From Sphingomonas aracearum (lineage in GTDB: Bacteria > Pseudomonadota > Alphaproteobacteria > Sphingomonadales > Sphingomonadaceae): a stretch of 64,000 bases of DNA. Both the position numbers and the translations under genes were made by a program. Shown here in pieces: positions 18,901 through 26,017 of this stretch. The first letter of the stretch is position 1, and each line of letters opens with the position of its first letter. The stretch is from contig NZ_QQNB01000001.1 of assembly GCF_003345355.1 (NCBI RefSeq), forward strand, positions 1,302,001-1,366,000, read 5' to 3'. A model generated the notes under the pieces. It was given only the letters and a program-made list of their open reading frames with translations, made no database searches and had not been told where the DNA came from.

Positions 18901-19335
18901 ATGACGGCAATCACGGCAGCGCGACGGGTGGCATTGCTGGCGCTGGCCACCGCCACGGCCGCCTCGGCGAGCGTCGATACGACCGCCAGGCCGGGCGGCG
19001 TGGTGCCGTTGAAGCCCGGCATCTACGTGGCGCGCGGATCGACCTGCCGGGACGCGCCCAACGCGGCCATCCGCGACTATGACCGGCGCGGCTTCGCCAC
19101 GCCGCACAGCCGGGCATGCCGGGCCAGGGTGCTGTCGAAGCGCGGCACCACCTATGCGATCGAGCAGTCGTGCATGGATGCGGGCGCCGGCCCGGCGCCG
19201 CGCGTCGGCGACCGGTTCAGCGTTTCGGTGGACAACGCGATCACGTTCCGGCTGCGCCGCAACGGCGGCAGCACCGAATATCGCTATTGCCCGGTCTACC
19301 AGCTGCCCGCCGGCGTGCGGCCGCGCGTGCGCTGA
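18901..19335 (+). CDS. Small secreted protein, unknown function
   Basis: A 144-residue protein with an N-terminal hydrophobic export signal (ARRVALLALATATAASASV). The mature part is basic and has four Cys residues (STCRDAPN, SRACRARV, EQSCMDAG, YRYCPVY) that could form two disulfides in the periplasm. The motif LKPGIYVARGSTC resembles small hypothetical proteins I associate with sphingomonads. ATG at 18901 follows a GGGAGACAGG site and is 14 bp after the SDR stop, so it is probably co-transcribed. I do not recognise a function. Confidence 0.7.
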   Translation: MTAITAARRVALLALATATAASASVDTTARPGGVVPLKPGIYVARGSTCRDAPNAAIRDYDRRGFATPHSRACRARVLSKRGTTYAIEQSCMDAGAGPAPRVGDRFSVSVDNAITFRLRRNGGSTEYRYCPVYQLPAGVRPRVR

Positions 19336-19376
19336 CGTGCCGCGACCGGCGCGGGGACGTCAGATGTGGCGCGGGA

Positions 19377-19559
19377 GGGGCCGATCTGCGGCGTCTTGTC
19401 CGGCAGGTCGACTTCCTCGACGTCAAGGTAGCGCCAGCCCCAGCCTTCCGGCGGGTCATCGCCCTCGATGACCGGGTGGCCGCTGGCGTGCGACTGCCGC
19501 AAACCACATTGGGGCAGGCGCGCGGCGCGGGCAGATCGGCGTCGCGGCGGCGTGTCGCC
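19377..19559 (-). pseudogene. Remnant of a UBP-type zinc-finger protein
   Basis: The minus strand can be read as GDTPPRRRSARAARLP, then CGLRQSHASGHPVIEGDDPP and EGWGWRYLDVEEVDLPD. The HA-x-GHPVIE...WGWRYLD part matches the C-terminal half of small UBP-type zinc-finger proteins, where GHVGCCD-SP-x-HA precedes HPVIEG-x-x-P-x-E-x-W-x-W-CY-x-D. The N-terminal zinc-binding Cys and His residues are missing, the frame has no sensible start, and it runs into the tRNA. This is best read as a decayed fragment. Confidence 0.45.
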
Positions 19560-19595
19560 GGAGCGCTTCAGGGTGCAGCGGAAGGGGGTGGGAAA

Positions 19596-19669
19596 TGGAT
19601 GCCCGACAAGGATTCGAACCTTGATTGACGGAGTCAGAGTCCGCTCTCTTACCATTAGAGGATCGGGCA
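19596..19669 (-). tRNA. tRNA-Gln (anticodon CTG)
   Basis: A complete cloverleaf is on the minus strand, with CCA encoded (19596-19598). The acceptor stem TGCCCGA pairs with TCGGGCA. The anticodon stem CGGA/TCCG encloses the loop CTCTGAC, giving anticodon CTG, which reads CAG (Gln). The T arm contains GGTTCGAATCC. A consensus-like promoter lies just upstream at 19682-19710. Confidence 0.93.
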
Positions 19670-19681
19670 ATCAGGCGGGTG

Positions 19682-19710
19682 CCTCTAGGCGCGTGTCGCG
19701 GGGCTGTCAA
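19682..19710 (-). promoter_or_regulatory. Promoter of tRNA-Gln
   Basis: On the minus strand a perfect -35 hexamer TTGACA (19705-19710) is followed by a 17-bp spacer and TAGAGG (19682-19687) as the -10 element. The tRNA begins 12 nt after the -10 element. Confidence 0.65.
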
Positions 19711-19823
19711 CCGGGGAGGCGCGGGGCGGGTTGCGCTGGGCTGCGGTTGCGCTACGTTGGCGGCAAGCACCGAACGGGAAGCTCCCGCGACGGCAGAACA
19801 GAACAAGCGAGTAGTATACCGGC

Positions 19824-20876
19824 ATGGGGGATCGTTCCGCCAGAATGCCGGCCCGGCAGGGCAAGTCCCCTGCCCGTCCGGTTCCACCCGGCGCCAAGCC
19901 CCCGGTCCCCCGTCAGCGGTGGCCGGAAGCACGGCAGTTTGCCGCGCTGGACCTTGGCACCAACAATTGCCGCCTGCTGATCGCGCGCCCGCAGGGTGAC
20001 GCCTTCGTGGTGGTGGACGCCTTTTCGCGCATCGTGCGGCTGGGCGAGGGCCTTGCCGCGACCGGCCGGCTGTCCGACGCCGCCATCGAGCGCACCATCG
20101 CCGCGCTGAAGGTCTGCGCCGACAAGCTGCGCCGCCGCAACGTCGCGCTGGCCCGGTCGGTGGCGACGGAGGCATGCCGCCGCGCGACCAACGGCGCGGC
20201 CTTTACCGAGCGGGTGTTCGCGGAAACCGGCATCCGGCTGGACATCATCTCCGCCGAGGAGGAGGCGCGGCTGGCCGTGCTCGGCTGCCATGCGCTGCTG
20301 GAGCCGGGCGACGGGCCTGCCCTGGTGTTCGACATCGGCGGCGGCTCCACCGAGCTGGTGCTGATCGATTCGTCGGGCGCGGAGCCGCGGGTGCTGGACT
20401 GGCATTCGGCGCCGTGGGGCGTGGTGTCGCTGACCGAGCATGCCGGCGGGGGCAGCGACGAGGCGGAGCGGCTGGCGCATTACGCCCGGATGCGCGCGCT
20501 GGTGAAGGAGAGCTTCGCCGGCTTCGCCGCGCGCCTGCCGCGCAACCTCCGGCGGCCGCGGCTGCTCGGCACGTCGGGCACGGTGACGACGCTGGCGAGC
20601 GTGCACCTGGGCCTGTCGCATTACGACCGCTCGGCGGTGGACGGGCTGATCGTGCCGGCGAGCGCGATGCGACAGATCAGCGAGGACCTGTCGCACATGG
20701 ACATTGCCGAGCGCGCCGAGCTTGCCTGTATCGGCACCGAGCGGGCCGACCTGGTGGTCGCCGGCTGCGCGATCCTGGAGGCGATCCTGGACCTGTGGCC
20801 GGCCGAGCGGCTGGGCGTTGCCGATCGCGGCATCCGCGAGGGCATCCTGAAGCGATTGATGGGAAGTGCCCGATGA
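19824..20876 (+). CDS. Ppx/GppA-family exopolyphosphatase/pppGpp phosphatase
   Basis: A 350-residue Ppx/GppA phosphatase of the short, sphingomonad/alphaproteobacterial form. It hydrolyses inorganic polyphosphate or pppGpp. The actin-like fold motifs are present: AALDLGTNNCRLLIA, ATEACRRATNGAAF, the ISAEEEARLAVLG segment with the catalytic Glu, LVFDIGGGSTELVLID and LLGTSGTVTTLASVHL. The first 35 residues are basic and Pro-rich and could be non-native; ATG 19845 is an alternative start. It is followed after 49 bp by rlmE on the same strand, a common pair in this group. Which of the two activities dominates cannot be told from sequence. Confidence 0.88.
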   Translation: MGDRSARMPARQGKSPARPVPPGAKPPVPRQRWPEARQFAALDLGTNNCRLLIARPQGDAFVVVDAFSRIVRLGEGLAATGRLSDAAIERTIAALKVCADKLRRRNVALARSVATEACRRATNGAAFTERVFAETGIRLDIISAEEEARLAVLGCHALLEPGDGPALVFDIGGGSTELVLIDSSGAEPRVLDWHSAPWGVVSLTEHAGGGSDEAERLAHYARMRALVKESFAGFAARLPRNLRRPRLLGTSGTVTTLASVHLGLSHYDRSAVDGLIVPASAMRQISEDLSHMDIAERAELACIGTERADLVVAGCAILEAILDLWPAERLGVADRGIREGILKRLMGSAR

Positions 20877-20925
20877 TGGACCTCGAACCCTGCCGCACCG
20901 GCTGCACGGCCGAAGGAGCGCACTC

Positions 20926-21597
20926 ATGAGCCGCGACGGCGGGGGCCTGCACACCCGCGTGAAGACGGCGCGCAAGCGTTCGGCGCAGTCCACGCGCTGG
21001 CTGGAGCGGCAGCTGAACGATCCCTATGTCCGCCGCGCCAAGGCGGAGGGCTATCGCAGCCGCGCGGCCTACAAGCTGATCGAACTGGACGAGCGGTTCG
21101 GCTTCCTGAAGGGCGCGAAGCGGATCGTCGACCTGGGGATCGCGCCGGGCGGGTGGAGCCAGGTGGTGCGGCGAAAGGTGCCAAAGGCCGCGGTGGCGGG
21201 GATCGACCTGTTGCCGGTCGATCCGATCGACGGCGTGGCGATCCTGCAGATGGACTTCATGGCCGATGCCGCGCCGGCCGCGCTGATGGAGGCGCTGGGC
21301 GGCGCGCCGGACCTCGTCCTGTCCGACATGGCGGCGAACACGGTGGGCCACGCGCAGACGGACGCGCTGCGCACCATGGCGCTGGTGGAAACGGGGCTGG
21401 CCTTTGCCGTGGACGTGCTGGTGCCGGGCGGCGCCTATGTGGCCAAGGTGTTCGCCGGGGGCGCGGACGCGCAGCTGGTGGCGGAGATGAAGCGCAACTT
21501 CGCGACGGTGAAGCACGCCAAGCCGCCGGCGAGCCGCAAGGGCTCCAGCGAATGGTACGTGGTGGCGCAGGGGTTCAAGGGCCGCTCAGCGGAGTAG
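20926..21597 (+). CDS. rlmE: 23S rRNA 2'-O-methyltransferase RlmE (FtsJ)
   Basis: A 223-residue SAM-dependent methyltransferase that modifies U2552 of 23S rRNA during large-subunit assembly. The SAM motif is RIVDLGIAPGGWSQVV, and the catalytic K-D-K-E set can be placed in RSRAAYKLIEL, LVLSDMAANTVGHAQ, GGAYVAKVFAGG and RKGSSEWYVVAQGF. ATG 20926 is chosen because GAAGGAG precedes it at the right spacing; the frame is open further upstream. A basic N-terminal tail (RVKTARKRSAQS) suits rRNA binding. The stop codon lies inside a perfect 10-bp hairpin. Confidence 0.95.
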   Translation: MSRDGGGLHTRVKTARKRSAQSTRWLERQLNDPYVRRAKAEGYRSRAAYKLIELDERFGFLKGAKRIVDLGIAPGGWSQVVRRKVPKAAVAGIDLLPVDPIDGVAILQMDFMADAAPAALMEALGGAPDLVLSDMAANTVGHAQTDALRTMALVETGLAFAVDVLVPGGAYVAKVFAGGADAQLVAEMKRNFATVKHAKPPASRKGSSEWYVVAQGFKGRSAE

Positions 21598-21611
21598 CCC
21601 CGCTACTCCGC
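21589..21611 (+). terminator. Hairpin over the rlmE stop codon
   Basis: GCGGAGTAGC and GCTACTCCGC form a perfect 10-bp stem with a CCC loop; the TAG stop of rlmE lies within the left arm. No T-run follows, so if it terminates transcription it may do so weakly or with Rho. Confidence 0.4.
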
Positions 21612-21707
21612 GTCGCGGAGCGGCCCACGGCCAGCGGGGCGAAGCTCCCGGCTGACGACGCGGCTTCGCCGCGGCGGGGCTGTTCCAAACGGCAAACGCA
21701 GCGTGCG

Positions 21708-21891
21708 CGGCGGGGAGGATCGGAATGACGGGAGGCGGTCGCTTGCGGAGGCGCCCCTCCACCAGCCTTTGGCTGGTCCCCCTCCCCGCGGGGCGGTGAG
21801 GATCGGAACGACGAGGGGGGGGCGCTTGCGGGGACGCCCCTCCACCAGCCTTTGGCTGGTCCCGCTCCCCGCAGGGCGGGGAGGATCGAAC
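21708..21891. repeat. 83-bp tandem repeat, two copies plus a partial third
   Basis: Two direct copies (21708-21790, 21791-21873) share CCCCTCCACCAGCC TTTGGCTGG and GAGGATCGGAA segments at a period of 83 bp, and the start of a third copy follows. Each unit carries the small palindrome CCAGCCTTTGGCTGG. Similar CCACCAGC-TTGGCTGG elements are familiar between sphingomonad genes; function unknown. Confidence 0.7.
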
Positions 21892-21941
21892 GACGAATAG
21901 CGGGCGCGCGTGTACGCGGCCCGTGAACACGAGGGGAAAGG

Positions 21942-22289
21942 GATCGACCGGCGCGTCCTAGCCACGGTTTTGCACCCGGGGCTCGACGACTTTTGAGACA
22001 CTCGCTACACTACGAAGCGTCGAGACTTCTTGTATCTGCCGGGTATCGGCGACGCCCCCGGTACTCTGCCGCACCGGCTCTGGCATGGAAGGATGGTCTG
22101 GCTGCTCTCACCTAGCCACACCGTCCTTCCGGACGTCTTCAAACCTTCCCCGACCCTGATGAACGGACATCCGACTTTAGTCCCGGATGGCTCCGCGCCG
22201 GTCGATCGCCGGGCATGGTGCTTGTGACGGCACCACCACCGGCTGCTTTCGCTCAGCCTCGCGGTGGTCCTTGCCGCGGTTCTGAACTG
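21942..22289 (-). ncRNA. Candidate structured non-coding RNA, family not recognised
   Basis: About 350 nt without a credible protein frame lie downstream of a strong minus-strand promoter. A 14-bp perfect inverted repeat (22194-22207 with 21942-21955, GATCGACCGGCGCG and its complement) would close the RNA like a terminal helix. Inside are further stems: CATCC-GG-GACT-AA-AGTC-GGATG, GTCC-GGAA-GGAC, CCGGG...CCCGG around GGCGTCGCC, and CTCGACG...CGTCGAG enclosing a nested hairpin. The 5' leader has CCACC-GGCTG...CAGCC-GGTGG. I looked for RNase P (GAGGAAAGUCC), tmRNA (T-loop and tag frame) and SRP motifs and found none. The ends are approximate. Confidence 0.55.
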
Positions 22290-22295
22290 CTGCGG

Positions 22296-22324
22296 CGTAT
22301 AGCCATATGGGTTCGTGTTGTCAA
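22296..22324 (-). promoter_or_regulatory. Strong sigma70-type promoter for the candidate ncRNA
   Basis: On the minus strand the -35 hexamer is a perfect TTGACA (22319-22324), the spacer is 17 bp, and the -10 element is TATACG (22296-22301). It points away from nnrD and into the gene-free region, and the only thing downstream is the structured segment. Predicted transcription start is near 22289. Confidence 0.7.
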
Positions 22325-22353
22325 GTATAAACGCGCCAGAAAAGCCGCATCGC

Positions 22354-23250
22354 TCAGGAGCGGCCCGATTGCGATCCCATCAAGGCGGGGACAAAGGCGC
22401 CGAGTTCGCGGGCAAGGAAGCCGAGCGGGCCGATGCCGGCCGCGGCCATCTTGCCCGCCTCGCCGTGCAGCCAGACGCCCCAGGCGGTCGCGACCAGCGC
22501 GGGTGCTCCGCGGGCAAGAAGGCCGCCGACGATCCCGGCGAGCACGTCGCCGGAGCCGGCGGTGCCCAGGCCCGCCGCATCGCTGCTGTAGAGAAGCAAG
22601 GTTCCGTCCGGCGCGGCGATGAACGTCTCGTCCGACTTGAGCGCGACCACCGCGCCGAAGCGCTGCGCCGCGCGGAGCGCGTGCTCCGCCGGATCGCGGT
22701 CGATCGCCTCGGCCGAAGCGCCGGTCAGCGTGGACAGCTCGCCATGGTGGGGCGTGAGGACGAGGCGGCCGTCGAGCGGGCGGCCCGCGTCCGGACACGC
22801 CTTCAGCGCGGCCAGCGCCCCGGCGTCGAACAACGCGGACGCACCCGGACCAAGCGCTTCCACCAGCCGGCCGATCAGCGGCGGCAGGTCGTCCGTGTCC
22901 CGCATCCCGCCGCCGAGCACCAGCGCATCGCAGCGGCCGGCCTGCGCCACGAGCCGGTCGGCGGCGGCGCAATCGATCTCCCCCTCCTCGGTGCCGGGCA
23001 GCGCGATCATCCCGGCCTCGGGAACCAGCACGCCGAGCGGAGCGGCCAGCGCCTCCACCGTGGCGATGCGCACCTTGCCCGCGCCGGCGCGCAGCGCGGC
23101 CTCGGCCGTCAGCCGCAGGGCACCGGGAACGAAGCGCGAGCCGCCCGCGATCAGGGCAAGGCCGCGCCCCTCCTTGTCCAGCCCCGCGCCGACACCCGGC
23201 AGCGGATGATCGTGCAGCCAGCGGCCGGTGAGGCGGACGGGCTCGCTCAT
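22354..23250 (-). CDS. nnrD: ADP/ATP-dependent (S)-NAD(P)H-hydrate dehydratase
   Basis: A 298-residue ribokinase-fold enzyme that repairs hydrated NAD(P)H. Diagnostic motifs are GGSRFVPGALRLTAEAALRAGAGKV, LVLTPHHGELSTLTG, VVALKSDETFIAAPDG and the C-terminal GLGTAGSGDVLAGIVGGLLARG with the catalytic GSGD. Many bacteria fuse this domain to the epimerase NnrE; here only the dehydratase domain is encoded. ATG 23250 overlaps the stop of the histidine phosphatase by 4 bp, so the pair is co-translated. Confidence 0.9.
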   Translation of the reverse strand: MSEPVRLTGRWLHDHPLPGVGAGLDKEGRGLALIAGGSRFVPGALRLTAEAALRAGAGKVRIATVEALAAPLGVLVPEAGMIALPGTEEGEIDCAAADRLVAQAGRCDALVLGGGMRDTDDLPPLIGRLVEALGPGASALFDAGALAALKACPDAGRPLDGRLVLTPHHGELSTLTGASAEAIDRDPAEHALRAAQRFGAVVALKSDETFIAAPDGTLLLYSSDAAGLGTAGSGDVLAGIVGGLLARGAPALVATAWGVWLHGEAGKMAAAGIGPLGFLARELGAFVPALMGSQSGRS

Positions 23251-24011
23251 CCGCGGATCCCCTTGGGCTGGTCGGCTTCCTCCGTCACGGGAGTGCCGCT
23301 GCGCTCCACCGGCGCGAGATAATTGTAGCGCACCAGCGCCAGGCGGCCGCCCTGGACCGCGGTGGCCTCCAGCGCATATTCGGTGACCGAGCAGTTCGCG
23401 ACATCCCCCTGCGCGTCGACGGCGAGGATGTCGGCCTCCTCCATCCGTTCGAGAATGTAGCGCAGGCACAGCACCACCACCTGGTGCGCGACGATCAGCA
23501 CGCGCTGGCCGGCATGGTGGAGGGCGATGGTGTCGAGCACGGAGCGCAGGCGCAGGATCACGTCGCACCAGCTCTCGCCGCCGGGCGGGCGATGGTAGAA
23601 CTTGCCGAGAAGATGCCGGAACTCGGCCTGCTCGGGCAGGAGATTGCGGATGCCGGCGGTGGTGAGGCCGTCCAAGATGCCGAACTCCTTCTCGCGCAGG
23701 CGCTCGTCGATGCAGATCGGCTCGTCGCCCTGCAGGCCGCCGGCGTCGCGGATCAGCCGGGCGGTGTGCACCGCGCGCAGGTAGGGCGAGGCGAAGACCA
23801 CGTCCGGGCGCTCGCCCTCGGGGAGGGTCGCGAACCAGTCGCCCAGCCCGCGCGCCTGCTCGGCACCGAGCGCGCTGAGCGGCACGTCCACGTCGCGGGC
23901 GGAAAGCGCGATCCGGTCGAGCCCGGCGGCGAGCGCCGCGTCGCGCGCCACGTTGCCGGCGCTCTGGCCGTGGCGCACGATCCACAGCCGCTCGGGCCAG
24001 CGCGGGGTCAC
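23247..24011 (-). CDS. Histidine phosphatase family protein
   Basis: A 254-residue member of the phosphoglycerate-mutase-like histidine phosphatases. The phosphorylated His is in LWIVRHGQSAGNVA; the second set of catalytic residues lies in DVVFASPYLRAVHTARLI, RLREKEFGILDGLT and VLIVAHQVVVLCLRYIL. Substrate is unknown. The chosen GTG at 24011 has no ribosome-binding site of its own; it overlaps the TGA of a 13-codon upstream ORF that does have a perfect one, which suggests coupled translation. A longer in-frame extension upstream exists but looks unlike protein. It is co-translated with nnrD downstream. Confidence 0.85.
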   Translation of the reverse strand: MTPRWPERLWIVRHGQSAGNVARDAALAAGLDRIALSARDVDVPLSALGAEQARGLGDWFATLPEGERPDVVFASPYLRAVHTARLIRDAGGLQGDEPICIDERLREKEFGILDGLTTAGIRNLLPEQAEFRHLLGKFYHRPPGGESWCDVILRLRSVLDTIALHHAGQRVLIVAHQVVVLCLRYILERMEEADILAVDAQGDVANCSVTEYALEATAVQGGRLALVRYNYLAPVERSGTPVTEEADQPKGIRG

Positions 24012-24049
24012 CGTGCGGCTCGCCGCGTCATGCTGGGCTGATCGGGCAT
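24008..24049 (-). CDS. 13-residue leader ORF coupled to the histidine phosphatase
   Basis: ATG at 24049 lies 6 nt after a perfect AAAGGAGG site and encodes MPDQPSMTRRAAR before a TGA. That TGA overlaps the GTG start of the phosphatase gene (GTGA). The layout suggests that ribosomes loaded on this short ORF re-initiate on the phosphatase frame. It could instead mark a start-region frameshift, since the two frames together would make one protein. Confidence 0.4.
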   Translation of the reverse strand: MPDQPSMTRRAAR

Positions 24050-24126
24050 GGGCGACCTCCTTTGGAGGGGGTAGATCGCCCGGGGCGGCTGGCGGGTTCC
24101 CGGAGGAGTGCGGAGAGGGGCATGCA

Positions 24127-24156
24127 AAAGGCCGCGGCATTGCTGCTGCGGCCTTT
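24127..24156 (-). terminator. Rho-independent terminator in the rpoZ/phosphatase gap
   Basis: AAAGGCCGC and GCGGCCTTT form a 9-bp stem with a 12-nt loop; on the minus strand it ends in CCTTTTGC. It lies between rpoZ and the downstream phosphatase operon, both on the minus strand. Confidence 0.6.
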
Positions 24157-24370
24157 CGGCTATCGGGTCGGCGCCGCGGCGAGGCCGCCGTCCGGCTGCC
24201 TGCAAGGCAGGCGCTCAGGACAGGCTATATCGGCCGGTCCTCGGCTGACGCTGACGCGTTGAACTTGGGCCTCACTTCCGGCGCCGCGGCGAAGCCGCGT
24301 CGTCGATCGGGCTTGCCGCCCGTCGTCCGGAGTTCGGCTGATCCAGGATTAGCTGCGCTAATCCCGGGCC
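24157..24370. other. Intergenic gap after rpoZ, no gene seen
   Basis: No coding sequence is supported here. It holds a perfect 8-bp hairpin GGATTAGC-TGC-GCTAATCC (24346-24364) just past the rpoZ stop, and a short direct repeat CGGCGCCGCGGCGA at about 24170 and 24279. The hairpin could help end or stabilise the rpoZ transcript. Confidence 0.5.
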
Positions 24371-24712
24371 TCACTCGTAATCGGCACCCAGATTCTGGTT
24401 GCGCGGCGGGGCGGCGGCGGTGAGGCGGAGCGCTTCGGCCGAGGCCGAGAGCGAGCCCACGGCATCCACCTCGTCGTCGTCGTCGATCTGCACCTTCTGC
24501 AGGCCGCCGACCAGCGCCTCGTGCAGGTGATCCGGGCGCACCGTCTCCTCGGCGATCTCGCGCAGGGCGACAACCGGGTTCTTGTCGCGATCGCGATCGA
24601 GGGTCAGCTCCGCGCCGCCCGAAATCTGCCGCGCACGCTGGGCCGCCAGCAGCACGAGATCGAAACGGTTCGGGATCTTGTCGACGCAATCCTCGACGGT
24701 GACGCGCGCCAT
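24371..24712 (-). CDS. rpoZ: RNA polymerase omega subunit
   Basis: A 113-residue omega subunit, which aids assembly of core RNA polymerase. The N-terminal [31 protein letters not shown] is the family signature, followed by [23 protein letters not shown] 24712 has AGGAAG upstream; the frame extends much further only because of high GC. The C-terminal tail is acidic ([11 protein letters not shown]) and then Ala-rich. It stands alone on the minus strand, with no spoT next to it in this window. Confidence 0.95.
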   Translation of the reverse strand: MARVTVEDCVDKIPNRFDLVLLAAQRARQISGGAELTLDRDRDKNPVVALREIAEETVRPDHLHEALVGGLQKVQIDDDDEVDAVGSLSASAEALRLTAAAPPRNQNLGADYE

Positions 24713-24817
24713 GCACACTTCCTGAAAATGAAGGGGAGGCCCGCAGCTAGGGAAGCACGGCGCCGGAGTCAAGATTTTGCGGTTGCGCGTGCCCGGGGCG
24801 CCGGTCATGCCCGCCGC

Positions 24818-26005
24818 ATGGCCCTGCCCCCGCCCCTCCCGCCGCAGCAGCCGAGCTTCACCGTGGAGGGCAACCGGCTGACGCTGATCGATCACGGTCC
24901 CTTGCGGTTGCGCCGGCTGCTGGAGCTCATCGCCGGCGCGCGCCGCTCGCTGCGTATTCTCTATTACATCTACCTCGACGACGATGCGGGGCGGCAGGTG
25001 CGCCAGGCCCTGCTGGACGCGTCCGCGCGCGGCGTGGAGGTGTCGCTGATCGTCGACGGGCTGGGCAGCGAGCCGGCGGCGCGCGACGGCTTCTTCGATC
25101 CGCTGCGCGCCGCCGGGTGCGACGTGTGCCGGTTCGAGCCGCGCTTCGGCCGCCGCTACCTGTTGCGCAACCACCAGAAGCTGGCGTTGGCGGACGGGGA
25201 GAGCGAGAGCCCGCGCTGCATCGTCGGCGGCTTCAACATCGAGGACGATTATTTCGGCACGGCGGCCGAGCAGGCGTGGCGTGACCTGGGCCTGCTGGTG
25301 GAGGGGCCTGCCGCGGGTCGCCTGACCGGCTATTACGACGCGCTGGAAAACTGGATCAAGGAGCCGAAGGCGCCGCTGCGCCGGCTCACGCGCATCCTGA
25401 AGCAATGGAGCGAGCCGGCCGGGCGCGCGCGCTGGGTGCTGGGCGGGCCGACCCGGCACCTGTCGCCCTGGGCGCGGCAGATGCGGCAGAAAATGCGCCG
25501 CGCGCGCCGCTTCGACCTGATCGCCGGCTATTTCGCGCCGAACCCGGCGATGCTGCGCCGGCTGGACCGGCTCGGCCAGCGCGGGCAGGTGCGGATCGTG
25601 CTGCCCAACAAGAACGACCATGAGGCCGCGATCTGGGCCTCGCGCTTCACCTATGCCGGGCTGCTGCGCAAGGGCGTGCGGATCTTCGAATATCTGCCCA
25701 CCAAGCTGCACACCAAATTGTTCGTGGTGGACGACGTGGCGTTCGTCGGCTCGGCCAATTTCGACATCCGCTCCATGTTCCTGAACATGGAGATCATGCT
25801 GCGCATCGACGACAAGGCGTTCGCCGACCATGTCCGCGCCTATGTGGACGGGGAGATCGCGCAATCGGTGGAGATCACGCCGGAGCTGTACAAGACGCAC
25901 ATGACCGCGTGGCGGCGGGTGAAGCAGGCGGCGGCGTTCTTCGTCATCACCGTGCTGGACTACAACGTGACGCGGCGGCTGAACTTCGGGCGGCGCGACC
26001 TGTAG
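24818..26005 (+). CDS. Phospholipase D-like/cardiolipin synthase family protein
   Basis: A 395-residue protein with two HKD motifs: [10 protein letters not shown] near residue 125 and [20 protein letters not shown] near residue 305. Both carry the H-x-K-x4-D pattern, so an active phosphatidyltransferase or phospholipase is likely. FNIEDDYFG follows the first and [13 protein letters not shown] the second, as in ClsB-type cardiolipin synthases, which lack the N-terminal membrane helices. A hydrophobic patch near the C-terminus ([13 protein letters not shown]) may touch the membrane. No clear ribosome-binding site was seen for ATG 24818. It is divergent from rpoZ. Confidence 0.85.
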   Translation: MALPPPLPPQQPSFTVEGNRLTLIDHGPLRLRRLLELIAGARRSLRILYYIYLDDDAGRQVRQALLDASARGVEVSLIVDGLGSEPAARDGFFDPLRAAGCDVCRFEPRFGRRYLLRNHQKLALADGESESPRCIVGGFNIEDDYFGTAAEQAWRDLGLLVEGPAAGRLTGYYDALENWIKEPKAPLRRLTRILKQWSEPAGRARWVLGGPTRHLSPWARQMRQKMRRARRFDLIAGYFAPNPAMLRRLDRLGQRGQVRIVLPNKNDHEAAIWASRFTYAGLLRKGVRIFEYLPTKLHTKLFVVDDVAFVGSANFDIRSMFLNMEIMLRIDDKAFADHVRAYVDGEIAQSVEITPELYKTHMTAWRRVKQAAAFFVITVLDYNVTRRLNFGRRDL

Positions 26006-26017
26006 CGGTTCAGGGTC

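Noticed and set aside
21711..21891. The 83-bp tandem repeat as a second CRISPR array
   Set aside because: The whole 83-bp unit is conserved, including what would be the spacer, so it is a simple tandem duplication.
21942..22289. The structured region as tmRNA, RNase P RNA, SRP RNA or 6S RNA
   Set aside because: No T-loop or tag frame, no GAGGAAAGUCC core and no GGUCAGGUCCGGAAGG-type domain were found, and it is too long for typical 6S RNA.
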